Assembly: GCA_018398575.1 (NCBI GenBank)
Contig: JAGTXZ010000009.1
Coordinates: 1,443,568 to 1,507,567 of the forward strand
From: Ampelomyces quisqualis
Lineage: Eukaryota; Ascomycota; Dothideomycetes; Pleosporales; Phaeosphaeriaceae
DNA length: 64,000 nt
Direction of reading: 5' to 3'
This document shows positions 9,826 to 20,539 of the stretch, piece after piece (the first letter of the stretch is position 1; every line of letters starts with the position of its first letter). The position numbers were made by a program, and so were the translations under genes. The notes under the pieces were generated by a model that had not been told where the DNA came from, searched no databases, and saw only the letters and a list, made by a program, of their open reading frames with translations.

Positions 9826-12800
9826 ATGGCACAAGCTTCCGTCCCAAAAGATGTGCCCAAGAATGCCGTGACTGCGACCATGGACCTGCTCAAGCCGCAA
9901 GAGGCAGAGTCGAAAACACTCAAAATCGAAAACACGGACAAGCGTGATACCCTGATCGAGGCAGAGAAGCGCTACCAGAAGGCATGGCAGGAGGCGGGCG
10001 TTTTCAATCCGGATGCGCCGTCCATCGACGAGGAGCCCTTTGACACTACCACACCCGACCAGCTGCATGAAAAGTACCCAAAATGGTTCGGAAACTTCGC
10101 CTACCCTTACATGAACGGAACACTCCACGCCGGCCATGGCTTCACTGCGTCAAAGGTCGAATTCACCGCGGGCTTTCAGAGGATGATTGGCAAGCGGACC
10201 CTGTTTCCACTCGGCTACCACGTGACAGGAATGCCCATCAAAGCGTGTGCAGACAAGCTCGTGCGCGAAGTCGAAATGTTTGGCCAAAACTTTGAGCGTT
10301 GTCCCGTCGAGGACGTCATCGAGGACAGCATACCGGAACCGCCCGCGCCCACCCAGGCTGAGACCAAGACCGACATCACCAAGTTCAAGGCGCAAAAGGG
10401 CAAGGCTGCCGCAAAGACTGTCAAGACCAAGTACCAGTTCCAGATCATGCTGGCCCAAGGCATTCCGCTCGAGGAGATCCACAAGTTCGCGGATCCGTTC
10501 CACTGGATTGAGTACTTCCCTCCGCTGGCGAAGCGCGACTTGAACAACTTCGGTGCCAGGATAGATTGGCGGCGACAATTCGTTACCACAGACGCTAACC
10601 CCTACTACGACTCGTTCGTCGCATGGCAGATGCGCAAGCTGCTCGACATGAAGAAGATCATCTTCGCGAAGCGATACACAGTCTACAGTCCCAAGGACGG
10701 GCAAGCATGCATGGACCACGACAGGCAGTCTGGAGAAGGTGTCGGTGTACAGGAATACACAGGATTGAGGATGAAGGTTGTCAGATGGGCCGAATCAGCA
10801 AAGGATATTGAGAGCAAACTTCCACAAGGCGCCAGCGCGTACTTCATCCCCGCCACTTTGCGGCCCGAGACCATGTACGGACAGACTTCTTGCTTCGTCA
10901 GCCCAACCATCGAGTACGGACTGTTCAAGGTCACAGATACCGAGTACTTTGTCTGCAGTCCACGTGGAGCGCGCAACATGTCTTATCAGCCTGGCATTTT
11001 CCCCACATGGGGCGAGTCCCCGCAAGTCGCCAGCTTCAAGGGTAAGGAGGTCATCGGCACCATAGTCAATGCACCACTCTCGGTCCACAAGGAGGTCTAC
11101 ATTCTTCCCATGGAGACGGTCAAGGACACCAAGGGTACCGCTGTTGTCACTTGTGTGCCATCAGACTCGCCCGATGACTACATTACATCCTTTGATCTCG
11201 CCAAGAAGGCCGAGTACTACGGCATTCAGAAAGAGTGGGTCAAGTTCGACGACATCCTCCCCATTATAGACACACCCACCTACGGCAATCTCACTGCCAA
11301 GAAGCTCGTCGAAGATCTCAAGATTCAGTCACCCAAGGATGCCGCCAAGCTTGCAGATGCGAAAGAGAAGGCATACAAGGAAGGTTTCTACAAGGGCAAG
11401 ATGGTCTATGGTGATCACAAGGGCAAGCCAGTCGAGGAAGCCAAGAGCCTCGTTCGCAAACAGCTCATCGACGCTGGTGACGCTTTCGCATACGCTGAGC
11501 CAGATGGCAAGGTCATCAGCCGAAGCGGTGACGACTGTGTTGCTGCCCTCCTCGACCAATGGTACATGAACTATGGTACAGCGGCAAATGGCGGAGATGG
11601 CGAATGGGCTGAGAAGGTTCGAGGACACATTGAGGGCGACCTTAATCTTTACTACTCCGAGGCCCAGAATCAGTTCTTGCGAGTGGTTGACTGGCTGAGT
11701 ATCTGGGCTTGCGCTCGGTCATACGGTCTCGGCACAAAGATACCTTGGGATCCATCGGTCATGGTCGAGAGTCTGTCGGATTCCACCATTTACCAGGCAT
11801 ACTACTCGTTCGCGCATCTCCTGCACAAGGATATGTTCGGCAAGGAAGTCGGTCCTCTCGGCATCAAGCCAGAACAATTTACAGACGACACTTGGGACTA
11901 CGTGTTTGGCCGACGCAATCGCTCCGATTTTCCACAGTCAGACATCCCCCGGAAGTCCCTCGAGACGCTGCGGCGACACTTTGACTACTGGTACCCGCTC
12001 GATATGCGCACAAGTGGTAAAGATCTCATCCAGAACCACTTGACCTTCAACCTCTACATACACACCGCCATCTTCCCCAAAGAGAATTGGCCGCGCAGCT
12101 TCCGTGTCAACGGTCATCTCATGCTCAACGGCGAGAAGATGAGCAAGTCTACTGGCAACTTCCTCACTATTGCCGGCGCGGTTGAGAAGTTTGGTGCGGA
12201 TGCTACACGTATCGCGCTCGCTGATGCTGGTGACGACATTGGTGATGCTAACTTCGAAGAGACGGTCGCCAACAGCAACATTCTCAAACTGTTCGAGCTG
12301 CGCAAGTGGTGTGAAGAGCTCGTGAACGAAGCCGTCTACGTCTCAGACGCTGCACAGTATCTCGAGAAGCGATCCACCGAGCGCGTCAAGAACTCCGACG
12401 TCTTCCAGAGACAAGCCGGTAGCCAACACTTCCTTTTCGACGACATGTTCGAAAACGAGATGAACCTCCTCGTCCATGAGACATTCCAGCACTACTCTGC
12501 AACATCATACAAGCTCGCGCTCAAGTCTGGCTTCTACGACTTTACATCCGCTCGAGACTTTTACCGCGAAGCAACCCGTGCTGCAGGCATCGGCATGCAC
12601 ACCGACCTCGTCAAGAAATTCATCAAGCTCCAAGCCCTTCTCCTTACGCCCATCGCACCCCATTGGGCAGAGTACATTTGGCTCGAAGTGCTCAAGGAGC
12701 CGTCAACCATCCAAAACGCCCAGTGGCCCAAGGTCCCTAAGGCCAACTCCTCCCTTACCGCCGCTCGTGAATTCGTCCGGCAGACTCAATCGAACATTAC

Positions 12801-13377
12801 ATCTGCGGAAGGTGCAGCCGTTAAGCGCTTGTCAAAAGGCAAAGCGGCGAACTTTGATCCGAAGAAAGAGAAGAAGATTACCATCTTCGCGGCGCAGGAA
12901 TGGCCTGATTGGCAGAAAAAGTCAGTCCCGTCTCACCATGTTACCTTTCACTATCCCTGTGCTAACGAAAATTACAGATACATCGACCTGGTTTCCACAT
13001 CCTACCCGAACCTCGACATTAAATCCCTGTCCAAATCCATCGACAAATCCGAATCCAAAAAGGCAATGCCCTTCATCAACGGCCTCAAACGCCGTCTCGA
13101 TAACGGCGAACCCAAAGATGCCGTGCTGAACCGCGAACTCGCTTTCGACCAACTTTCTACATTGCGCTCGATGATTCCAGGCTTGAAGCAAACGGTGCAG
13201 AAGTGTGTTGAGGTGGAGATTGTGAAGGTTAGCGAGGGAGGGAAAGAAGGTACGGTCGTCAAGGAGGACGGAAGTGAAGGGGAAGCGAGGAGCGAGTTGC
13301 CGCCGACCGCGGGAAGTGCGGAGCCGGGGAGTCCAAGTTTTGCATTTGAAAATGTTGAGACCGTGGTTTTGAGGTAG
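9826..13377 (+). CDS. CDC60: Leucyl-tRNA synthetase, cytoplasmic
   Basis: Class I aminoacyl-tRNA synthetase charging tRNA-Leu for cytosolic translation. The reading frame is open for 1183 codons, but 12921-12977 is a 57-nt intron in frame (GTCAGT donor, GCTAACG branch, TTACAG acceptor). Removing it restores WQKKYIDLV and gives 1164 aa. The signature HAGH lies at residues 101-104 within YMNGTLHAGHG, and KMSKS at 771-775 (GEKMSKSTGNF). The segment between them holds the CP1 editing insertion (LRPETMYGQTSCFV, VVTCVPSDSPDDY). The C-terminal domain after the anticodon-binding region is the eukaryotic/archaeal type. The ATG at 9826 is followed by a short non-conserved leader and then TLIEAEKRYQKAWQEAGVF. 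No organellar presequence is obvious, which supports the cytosolic form. Confidence 0.96.
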   Translation: MAQASVPKDVPKNAVTATMDLLKPQEAESKTLKIENTDKRDTLIEAEKRYQKAWQEAGVFNPDAPSIDEEPFDTTTPDQLHEKYPKWFGNFAYPYMNGTLHAGHGFTASKVEFTAGFQRMIGKRTLFPLGYHVTGMPIKACADKLVREVEMFGQNFERCPVEDVIEDSIPEPPAPTQAETKTDITKFKAQKGKAAAKTVKTKYQFQIMLAQGIPLEEIHKFADPFHWIEYFPPLAKRDLNNFGARIDWRRQFVTTDANPYYDSFVAWQMRKLLDMKKIIFAKRYTVYSPKDGQACMDHDRQSGEGVGVQEYTGLRMKVVRWAESAKDIESKLPQGASAYFIPATLRPETMYGQTSCFVSPTIEYGLFKVTDTEYFVCSPRGARNMSYQPGIFPTWGESPQVASFKGKEVIGTIVNAPLSVHKEVYILPMETVKDTKGTAVVTCVPSDSPDDYITSFDLAKKAEYYGIQKEWVKFDDILPIIDTPTYGNLTAKKLVEDLKIQSPKDAAKLADAKEKAYKEGFYKGKMVYGDHKGKPVEEAKSLVRKQLIDAGDAFAYAEPDGKVISRSGDDCVAALLDQWYMNYGTAANGGDGEWAEKVRGHIEGDLNLYYSEAQNQFLRVVDWLSIWACARSYGLGTKIPWDPSVMVESLSDSTIYQAYYSFAHLLHKDMFGKEVGPLGIKPEQFTDDTWDYVFGRRNRSDFPQSDIPRKSLETLRRHFDYWYPLDMRTSGKDLIQNHLTFNLYIHTAIFPKENWPRSFRVNGHLMLNGEKMSKSTGNFLTIAGAVEKFGADATRIALADAGDDIGDANFEETVANSNILKLFELRKWCEELVNEAVYVSDAAQYLEKRSTERVKNSDVFQRQAGSQHFLFDDMFENEMNLLVHETFQHYSATSYKLALKSGFYDFTSARDFYREATRAAGIGMHTDLVKKFIKLQALLLTPIAPHWAEYIWLEVLKEPSTIQNAQWPKVPKANSSLTAAREFVRQTQSNITSAEGAAVKRLSKGKAANFDPKKEKKITIFAAQEWPDWQKKSVPSHHVTFHYPCANENYRYIDLVSTSYPNLDIKSLSKSIDKSESKKAMPFINGLKRRLDNGEPKDAVLNRELAFDQLSTLRSMIPGLKQTVQKCVEVEIVKVSEGGKEGTVVKEDGSEGEARSELPPTAGSAEPGSPSFAFENVETVVLR

Positions 13378-16300
13378 TTTGGGCGACGAGGTGTACAAGA
13401 AAAACACTGCAAAGCTGGGGGACGATGGAACGAGATCATGAAGTTGTTTTGTATTTGAGGTCGCAATGTTAAAACGGACACGAAGGAGAAGAGTCAGATC
13501 GCAGATACCTTCCACAAGCGAAATAGAATCTAGAATAGTTTGAATAAACTCCGTAAATAGCTCATCACGACGCAGATCCCTCGTTCATCTCACGATCCGG
13601 ATGCCCTACGCTCATTCTCACATCGACCATGCTCAACGACAAGATGACGATCTTTGCCTCAATTGCCAACGCCAACAGTAGGGATCAACTGAACTACCCA
13701 AGCATTTCTCTCGAGATTCATTTTCATTCCCTGCAAAATGACTAGCAGCTAGTTACGCGAAGGAACCCCAGCTCTTGGATACTGAAACCCTACTCGGGCC
13801 TAACCCGTGCGCACGATCCTTTGGGATTTTTCGAAGAAACCGCTGGGCCCGAGTAGGTATATAAGCAGAAAATTGTCTAGAATACACCACGCCATATACA
13901 TACCATTTACCTATACTTTGAAAGAAGATTCCACGCAGAATAATTTACACGCTGAGAATATATCGGACGTACTGCATGGTGTTTCCATGTTGGCAACACT
14001 TTGCGATCTTCCTCGTCGCGCTATTTGATAACGCACAATGGGACCTGTTGCTACTTGTCCTTCGAAACTGCAGGTAGTAGTCTGTCTTCGCACTTTCCTC
14101 TTGATCATGGCAATTGCTGCGCTGTGGTTGCTGTGTACGGAATTGCTCTGGATAAAATTCCTTTGAATGAAAGCTCGGACACTGATGAATGGTGACATGT
14201 CAAGCGCGGGGAGCGAGGTGCTTGACGCAATGGCGGGAAACCCTCAGACTCCGGAATGAAATCATTTGACTGTGGATGTAACGATTGATTTCGCACACGA
14301 AGAGATTCTAGAGACTTATATGCCGGTGCTAGATACGCGTCAAGGGATTGCGAAAGTCATGTATGCGGTTAGTGGCCTGAAATATGCCGAAGTCATTCTT
14401 GCAGCTGTGACTTCACTGAGGCTGACGAGGAAGACTACCCGAATTCCAGCGCCTAGGAGGCCACACTCAAGGAATAAGCCCGACGGCGTTGTCATGTCCG
14501 AATATCTAGCTCTTAAAGCAGCCGCTGTCCAAATTGTCCTAAAACGCGTCGGCCTCCATCCCGGTCTATCTGGATCAGCAGGATATCAACCCATCGCCCC
14601 GTGTCTCTCAAAATTCGAGAGCAGCCCCAATGCCGACCCTCAATTCGTCAACCACTACATTTTGCATAGAGTAATACTCTCTCTTAAACGCACAGACAGC
14701 CCTTAAAAGGTAAGCTTCCTAGCTTTAGCCTTTGACCTCGAACACGTTGCATTGTACCACGTCATCTGGGTTTTTCTCCTACTATGCTGCTGAAGGCAAC
14801 CTCGAATCATAATTTCTAGGCAAGTGTGCGAGCAGAACTCGAATCATGACATCAGCAACGTGTTTTCCCAGACAATGCCTAGAACCAAAGCTAAACTATC
14901 AGTACTGGTGACTTAGCTTATGAGCCTGCCTCCGCAAGAAACTAAACGGTTGATATTTCTTGCTGTTAGGACTCGAAAATTCGTCGCATGTGTTTAGCGC
15001 ATATGTGTTAACAATAAAGTTGGTATTTGTTGGAATGCGATTTTCTTCAACAACCTAGTCCGTTGCTATTGACTGTAGCACAATTAACGCGACAAGGGGT
15101 CCTAATTGTGACAACTCTTGTAAAGAGGCTGCGATTAGCGTAGAAGGGCTCTGCAAGTGTATATTATAGTTTCGTTTGCTGCTAACCCTAACCTTGCTTA
15201 ACTTCGGATCGGATCGGATCTGTGCTTAAACATTATTGCAAGCGGCTAGGATAAGAAAGTCCTAGGATGTCTCGCCTATACTCATCGTAAGGCTGACAAA
15301 GATTATCTCACATAGTGTCTCAATGTTTTCCGGTTTTATAAGTCTCTCTTGTAAAGCATCGTACATGTGCACAACTGGGGTATCTTCCTCAGCAGCTTGA
15401 TAGGTCCTATACACTTGTCGCTAAATGCAATCTATTTGCAGCAAAATTCTTGAAGGTCCCGAGCTGTCTGCGTTGGTAGGTATTGATGCCAAGAATAACG
15501 TGTGAAACCACCGCGTATTACGCGCGTGAAGATTGATTCCGATACTAGTATATAAGATTTTCTAGCTCTAGTTTTGTAGCAAGGGTAAAGCTTCCGTTTA
15601 CATGGTTAGCGGCGATATTAACGGCGATAGGGAAAGAGAGCATGCGTAAATCCTTGATCGAATGGATAATGCAAAAAAATAGCATTTCCAGAGCTCTCTG
15701 ATGCGCCGAATGCGCACGCAGTGCTACATTGCCGCGACTAAAGAACGACTTCGTGTAGACGCGAACCTGTTCCTAGTTTACACCACTGGATTACATTGAT
15801 GTCATTTCGAATTATAGCCTAGCAATCTCCTGCCAGCAATTCTTACGCCCATTTGCTCGCGTGCCCCGTTTCATATGGGTCTTAATTCCTGTAGGATACT
15901 AGTCAACCTATTACATCACCATCTTGTTTAACGAGCATGCTATTTTCTCCTGATGAGCCTTGACACCTACGATCTGGGTGCATGAAACACCCTTAGTTGT
16001 CTGGCACTTGGCATCGCTGCTGGTATTGCTTTTGCTATCGGTGTCATTCGCAAGGATTATAGGGTTGGTTGAGAGTTTGTATGTTCGCTTACTGGCTAAG
16101 CTTATCTGCGTAGCTGGTAGAGACATCGCGAACGAATATCTACGTTTGCGGTAACGGCTCTTATCTATATTCCTGCTAGGTTCCTGGAGAAGCTGGTTGG
16201 TAGATAGACTGCAGCCTATACGTATCGTAACCAATGCTGTCGTCAGGCGCAAGCGTGTTTATTTGCAACTAAATTTATCACATAGAATAGTCTTCTCATC

Positions 16301-16501
16301 ATCCCCCATACCAGTTGAAAACCGAGCTATTCCTCTCTTTCTTTCCACCAGTGCACGTTTCGCGTCGTGGCACAGAATGTTTGAAGATTGATGTTAATAG
16401 TAGTATAATGTGTTGAATATTTATATTCTTTATGCAATCAATGTACAAAACCGTCATGAGTGTATAGAGTTACATCCTATAAGGCACCAAGGGATAGTCG
16501 C
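13378..16501. other. Long intergenic region, no confident gene
   Basis: About 3.1 kb. A TATATAA lies at 13858-13864 just after a 12-bp inverted repeat. A frame open at about 14266-14706 (plus) looks weakly protein-like (FAHEEILETYMPVLDTRQG) but has no ATG and no recognised family. A short telomere-like AACCCTAACC sits at 15184-15193 beside three GGATC repeats. The rest is moderately AT-rich and featureless. Confidence 0.4.
13789..13857. repeat. 12-bp inverted repeat with 45-nt loop
   Basis: CCTACTCGGGCC at 13789-13800 is repeated as its exact reverse complement at 13846-13857. It could be the ends of a tiny transposon remnant or a stem-loop. No flanking target duplication is evident. Confidence 0.6.
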
Positions 16502-18017
16502 TTAGTTGCAAGTTCCAGATGAACTGTCGCAGCCAGAACCGCAGTGACCTGAGGCAGAACCACACCACCCGTACTGTGAGCAGCAGTTACCGAAAGTAGA
16601 TCCAGCGCAGGTGGCACCACCCTGAGATCCGCAAGTTCCATCCGAAGAGACGGGCTTGGAAGGGGTGCTACCACCGCCACCGCTGCAGGTACCGAAAGAA
16701 GAGTTGCAAGCAGTGTCGCAGTGATCACCAGAAGACCCACACCACCCATACTGTGAGCAACAGTCACCGAACGAAGACCTAGCGCAGGTCTTGCCGCTGG
16801 ATCCACCGCAGGACCCGTCAGTAGAGACGCTGCCACCGCCGCTATCGCTGCCACCGCTACCGCCACTGCCAGGGTTGGTAGTGGAACCACCGCTCTCGCC
16901 CGAGGTGCGGTACCAGTTGGCCTCTGGCTCGCCCATGCATTCTCCCATGGTCACGCCGCGGTAACCCTTGGACTTGAGGTACTCGAGCATGTAGCCGGTG
17001 AGGGAGAGGGCAGTCGCCTCGTGGATGTCGTGAGCAATGGCGAGACGATCACCAGACTGGGGACCGCCAGCAGTCTGGTCAAGAACGCGCTTAAAGTTGT
17101 CCTTGGCAACTTGAATGTTGGAGAGCTGATTATAGTCATCGGTGTCGAGATCGAAATAAGAGACGACGTATCCGAGGTTCTTCATTACAGTCTGGCAAGC
17201 CTCATTGCAAGAGGAGTAAGGAGGACGCATGTATGTGGGGTATTTTCCGATGATGTTGCGAATGGCCATCTCATTCTTGACCATTTGATCGTAACGCTGA
17301 GCATCTGTGATGACGCTCAGGTCCTGGTGAGACCAAGTGTGGCTAGCTACTTGATGACCTTCAGAAACCATGCGCTTGATGACATTTGACCACTGTGCAG
17401 TAGTGTCAATAGCACCTTTGCCAAGGTTGATACCGGTAACAAAGAATGTTGCCTTGAAGCCATAGCTGGCGAATTGGTCAAGGACACGGTCGGTGTAGAG
17501 GTATGGACCATCATCGTACGTGATAGCGACAGTGCCGGCTTTCTGGCAAGTGTAGATGCCAGCGCCTCCATATGCGACATTGCCCTTCTGTGGGCGAGCA
17601 TCATTGCGAGTACTAGCACCACCGGGTGTTTTGTTGGCATCGCAGCCAGGGCCGTAGTTAATCAGACAGTCGGGGGCGCGGCAGTGATCAGTCGAAGTTC
17701 CACAGTATCCCTGCCATGCAATTAGGGATAGAGTTTGCAGAGCCTTAGGACAGACTTACTGCACCTGAGCAACAAAAGCCCGCAGAACACGAGGCACCAC
17801 CAAAGCTGGGACCGCAGCGACCATTCTGACCACCCTGGCGGGTCTCTAACAATCCACGCTTGGGTTCAGCAGCGTGACGAAGTACACGAGCAGTAGTAGG
17901 AGCTTTAGCCTTTAGGTCTCTTGGTAGACCAAAAATCTTAGGGGCACCGGGAATTCCCCCATGGGCCGCCACAAGCGGCGCCGCAACCGCGGCGGCTAAA
18001 ATATTAGCGAAGTGCAT
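16502..18017 (-). CDS. Secreted chitin deacetylase with three CBM18 chitin-binding modules
   Basis: Converts chitin to chitosan at the cell wall or outside the cell; fungal plant colonisers use such enzymes to hide chitin from recognition (family knowledge). Exons 18017-17760 and 17710-16502, intron 49 nt (GTAAGT to GGCAG), 488 aa. The signal peptide covers about residues 1-18 (MHFANILAAAVAAPLVAAHG). A cysteine-rich CBM18 lies at about 64-101. The CE4 polysaccharide-deacetylase domain shows TYDDGP (Asp152/Asp153), SHTWSH (His210, His214) and RPPY (248-251), the catalytic and metal-binding motifs. A Gly/Ser linker follows, then two further CBM18 copies at about 390-430 and 443-485, each containing CCSQYGWCG. 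Start chosen as the ATG opening the signal peptide. Confidence 0.93.
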
Positions 18018-18182
18018 ATTGGTTCTGCTTTTGATCAACTGTGAAATCAATGGCAGTGAAATCCGAGTCTGGCACCAAGGGGCTCAATGAATAAAAAGAA
18101 AGCGAGTGACGACTGCGTGGCAAAGCGAGCGACGACGAGTGAAGATTGTACTGGAGCAAGATCGCTGCAAATACTTATAGCC
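18018..18182 (-). promoter_or_regulatory. Core promoter of the chitin deacetylase gene
   Basis: A TATAAG box on the minus strand at 18174-18179 lies about 160 bp upstream of the start codon, a usual distance for a strongly expressed or induced fungal gene. Confidence 0.4.
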
Positions 18183-20529
18183 ATGCAGCCCTACGAAAAC
18201 AAGTCTGACGACACCAAGACACCAGGAGCGCCGCTGTCGTTACTTCCAAGCAGCTAAGAACGCCGCCTTCAGCAAACTCGATAGGAACACGAACATAGAC
18301 CGGGGCTGCATCAATGCAGCGGAGGCTGTCCCAAACTCCGCGCAGCCGAAGGCCGACGCCTCCGGCATCATATTCGCGGATTGGAGCAAGTCCAAAGCGG
18401 GCGTTGTGAAACATCACCAACCCATGACAGATCAAGCGAATGCCGAACAGCTGGAAAGGAGAAAAGCAGAGACCAAGGCCTGCCCAGATATCTAGCGGCG
18501 CGGCGGCCTAAGAATACTATGTATTGCATAAACTAGGCACGCTAGGTTGCTCGTGTAAGGTAATACGTGTGAATCGTGATAGCGGAGAAGCTTCAATAAT
18601 AATGTGATCAAATCACAATCACGCTGCCAATTTTCTCCGCCTTCCATACCTGGCTAGCACCTTAAATTTCCGATACTCTATGCGGTACCCACCGATCATG
18701 CCGCTCGCCACGCACTTACCTGTCCCTACCACGCGACGGCACCACGCCTCGAGAAGTGGAGAGACTTTGGTTGCTAAGCGGGCGGAGAATAAATCGCTTA
18801 GGATTGTGGCTTCCTGCTTGTACATAACCCTACACGTGGGTCAGCTTCTATCGTGGGCTTGCCTCTCACTCGGTCCGGTATTATTACGGAGTAGTGGGCG
18901 GAACATGGAACGCCACGGCCAGCGTAGTCATCCACCTGGCAAGTGTCGGCGATTAATGCAGCTGCGGTGTATACGGTACGACATCCTGTCAGGTTCTGCC
19001 TGTCAATTGGAAGACCTTTTAGCTCATTCACTACGTTGCTGTGTACTGCAGGTAGGTAATACCAACTTCCACCCAGGAGGCCGATGAGGACCATCATGCT
19101 TCACAGCGCGAATTCCACAACGTTACTAGTTATACAACATGTCATTTTGAAGCTCTTGATGTGATACAGCTCCTCTCATTAAGTGCGTTTTAATTTGATT
19201 TTTAACAGTTGAGTTATGAAGCTTTGAAGTTCGCTCGGCGTTCCATCGGTGTTGACAACATGCAGTACTACGCAAATACGGACCCGCAACGAGGCACCCG
19301 TAGTAAGCCTAGAAAACATCTCGCACAACGTAACCTAGCAGTAGTTATCTGGTCTGGTTTGCCAGAGCCTTTGCCCGGAGAAGATAGAGTGGTCATAGAC
19401 GGGCAAACTGATGTCCCTCCGAATACAATTCTTCGGTCGACCAGATCTTCAAGATTCAGGTGCAGCGGATGAGCGCGGTTACGCAAGGTCATTAACATCG
19501 GCGAAACCCTCTGGGCCAGACTAGCTAAGCCTTGGCCCCATTGAATCATCTCGGAGGTATTGCGCGTTCTCTTACATCCTACCGAGGGCATAGACCTTGG
19601 AGATTTAGTCTCCGTACAAGTTCGGTTGGCTGCGCCCGCAAGGATCGAGTGGGTGTACCTAGGCAGACGAATGAATGTTTCTCTCTATCGTACTACCGCA
19701 CCAGACGTCCTCCAGTGGGACACGTCGCGTATCTATCACCCCAACAGTCAGCACAACGCCTCCGTAGAAAACTCTAAAGGCTCGCCTTCATACAATTATG
19801 AAAACGCTTGCTGCTCGATGATTTCAAGAGAATAAATAGGACTTTTGTTGTAGCTGTCGGCGGTGAAACGAAGTTGCGCATGAACGCAAAGTGTCCTACC
19901 GGAGGTGATTTAGTGCAGTACTTGTGCTTACTTTAGGTGACTGATGTGACGTGCAAGGTCGATCTCCCCTTCTTTCTAGCCGTACATATGCAGAGTTGTC
20001 AGGGCAAACAACTGAAGCTCACCCAGCCCAAAGAGCGACATGAGATTTCTTGCAAGTAACAAGAAACATCATAGAACAGCTGCAAGAGTATTATAGAGTT
20101 TAAGCAATTCCCTGAGAACACAGTCTGTATAGTTCTGACAATAAGCCTCCAGCGCGGTTTGAATAGCCAATCTGAAGCATCTTCCTCCGTATCAGGACAA
20201 TATCCACACGCTTTATATACGGAGTGAGAACCTACCACCACAAGCACCCGAGTCGATGCACTTGCCTTCACCACTTCACTCCACGATCCTTCAACCACGT
20301 GTTTGGACGAGCTCAATGTCTCAATTGACGCGCACCTAATCATGCAGTCTAGGAAAGTTAAAACATCTAGTGGCAACGCAACCTTGGTCATTGCAGCATG
20401 TTTTTATCAGCGGCTACGTCTCGCGGATATTTTCAAAGCGATGCCCTGATTTTGTGTGTATTGATTTGGGTCAACTTCTGGCTTTGTATTATCTAGCTGG
20501 AAGGTATAGATGCAGTCCCATACGGTGCC
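18183..20529. other. Intergenic region with decayed-looking short frames
   Basis: No confident gene. Stretches at about 18,310-18,500 (plus) and 19,270-19,590 (minus; LHLNLEDLVDRRIVFGGTSV) look faintly protein-like, but lack starts, splice structure or a family match, so they may be old gene debris. Confidence 0.35.
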
Positions 20530-20539
20530 ATTCGCCTTA

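Noticed and set aside
14266..14706. 146-codon plus-strand frame in the intergenic region
   Set aside because: No ATG, no splice signals giving a start, no recognisable domain; kept only as a note.
15184..15193. Interstitial telomere repeat (AACCCTAACC)
   Set aside because: Less than two full units; expected by chance in a window this long.
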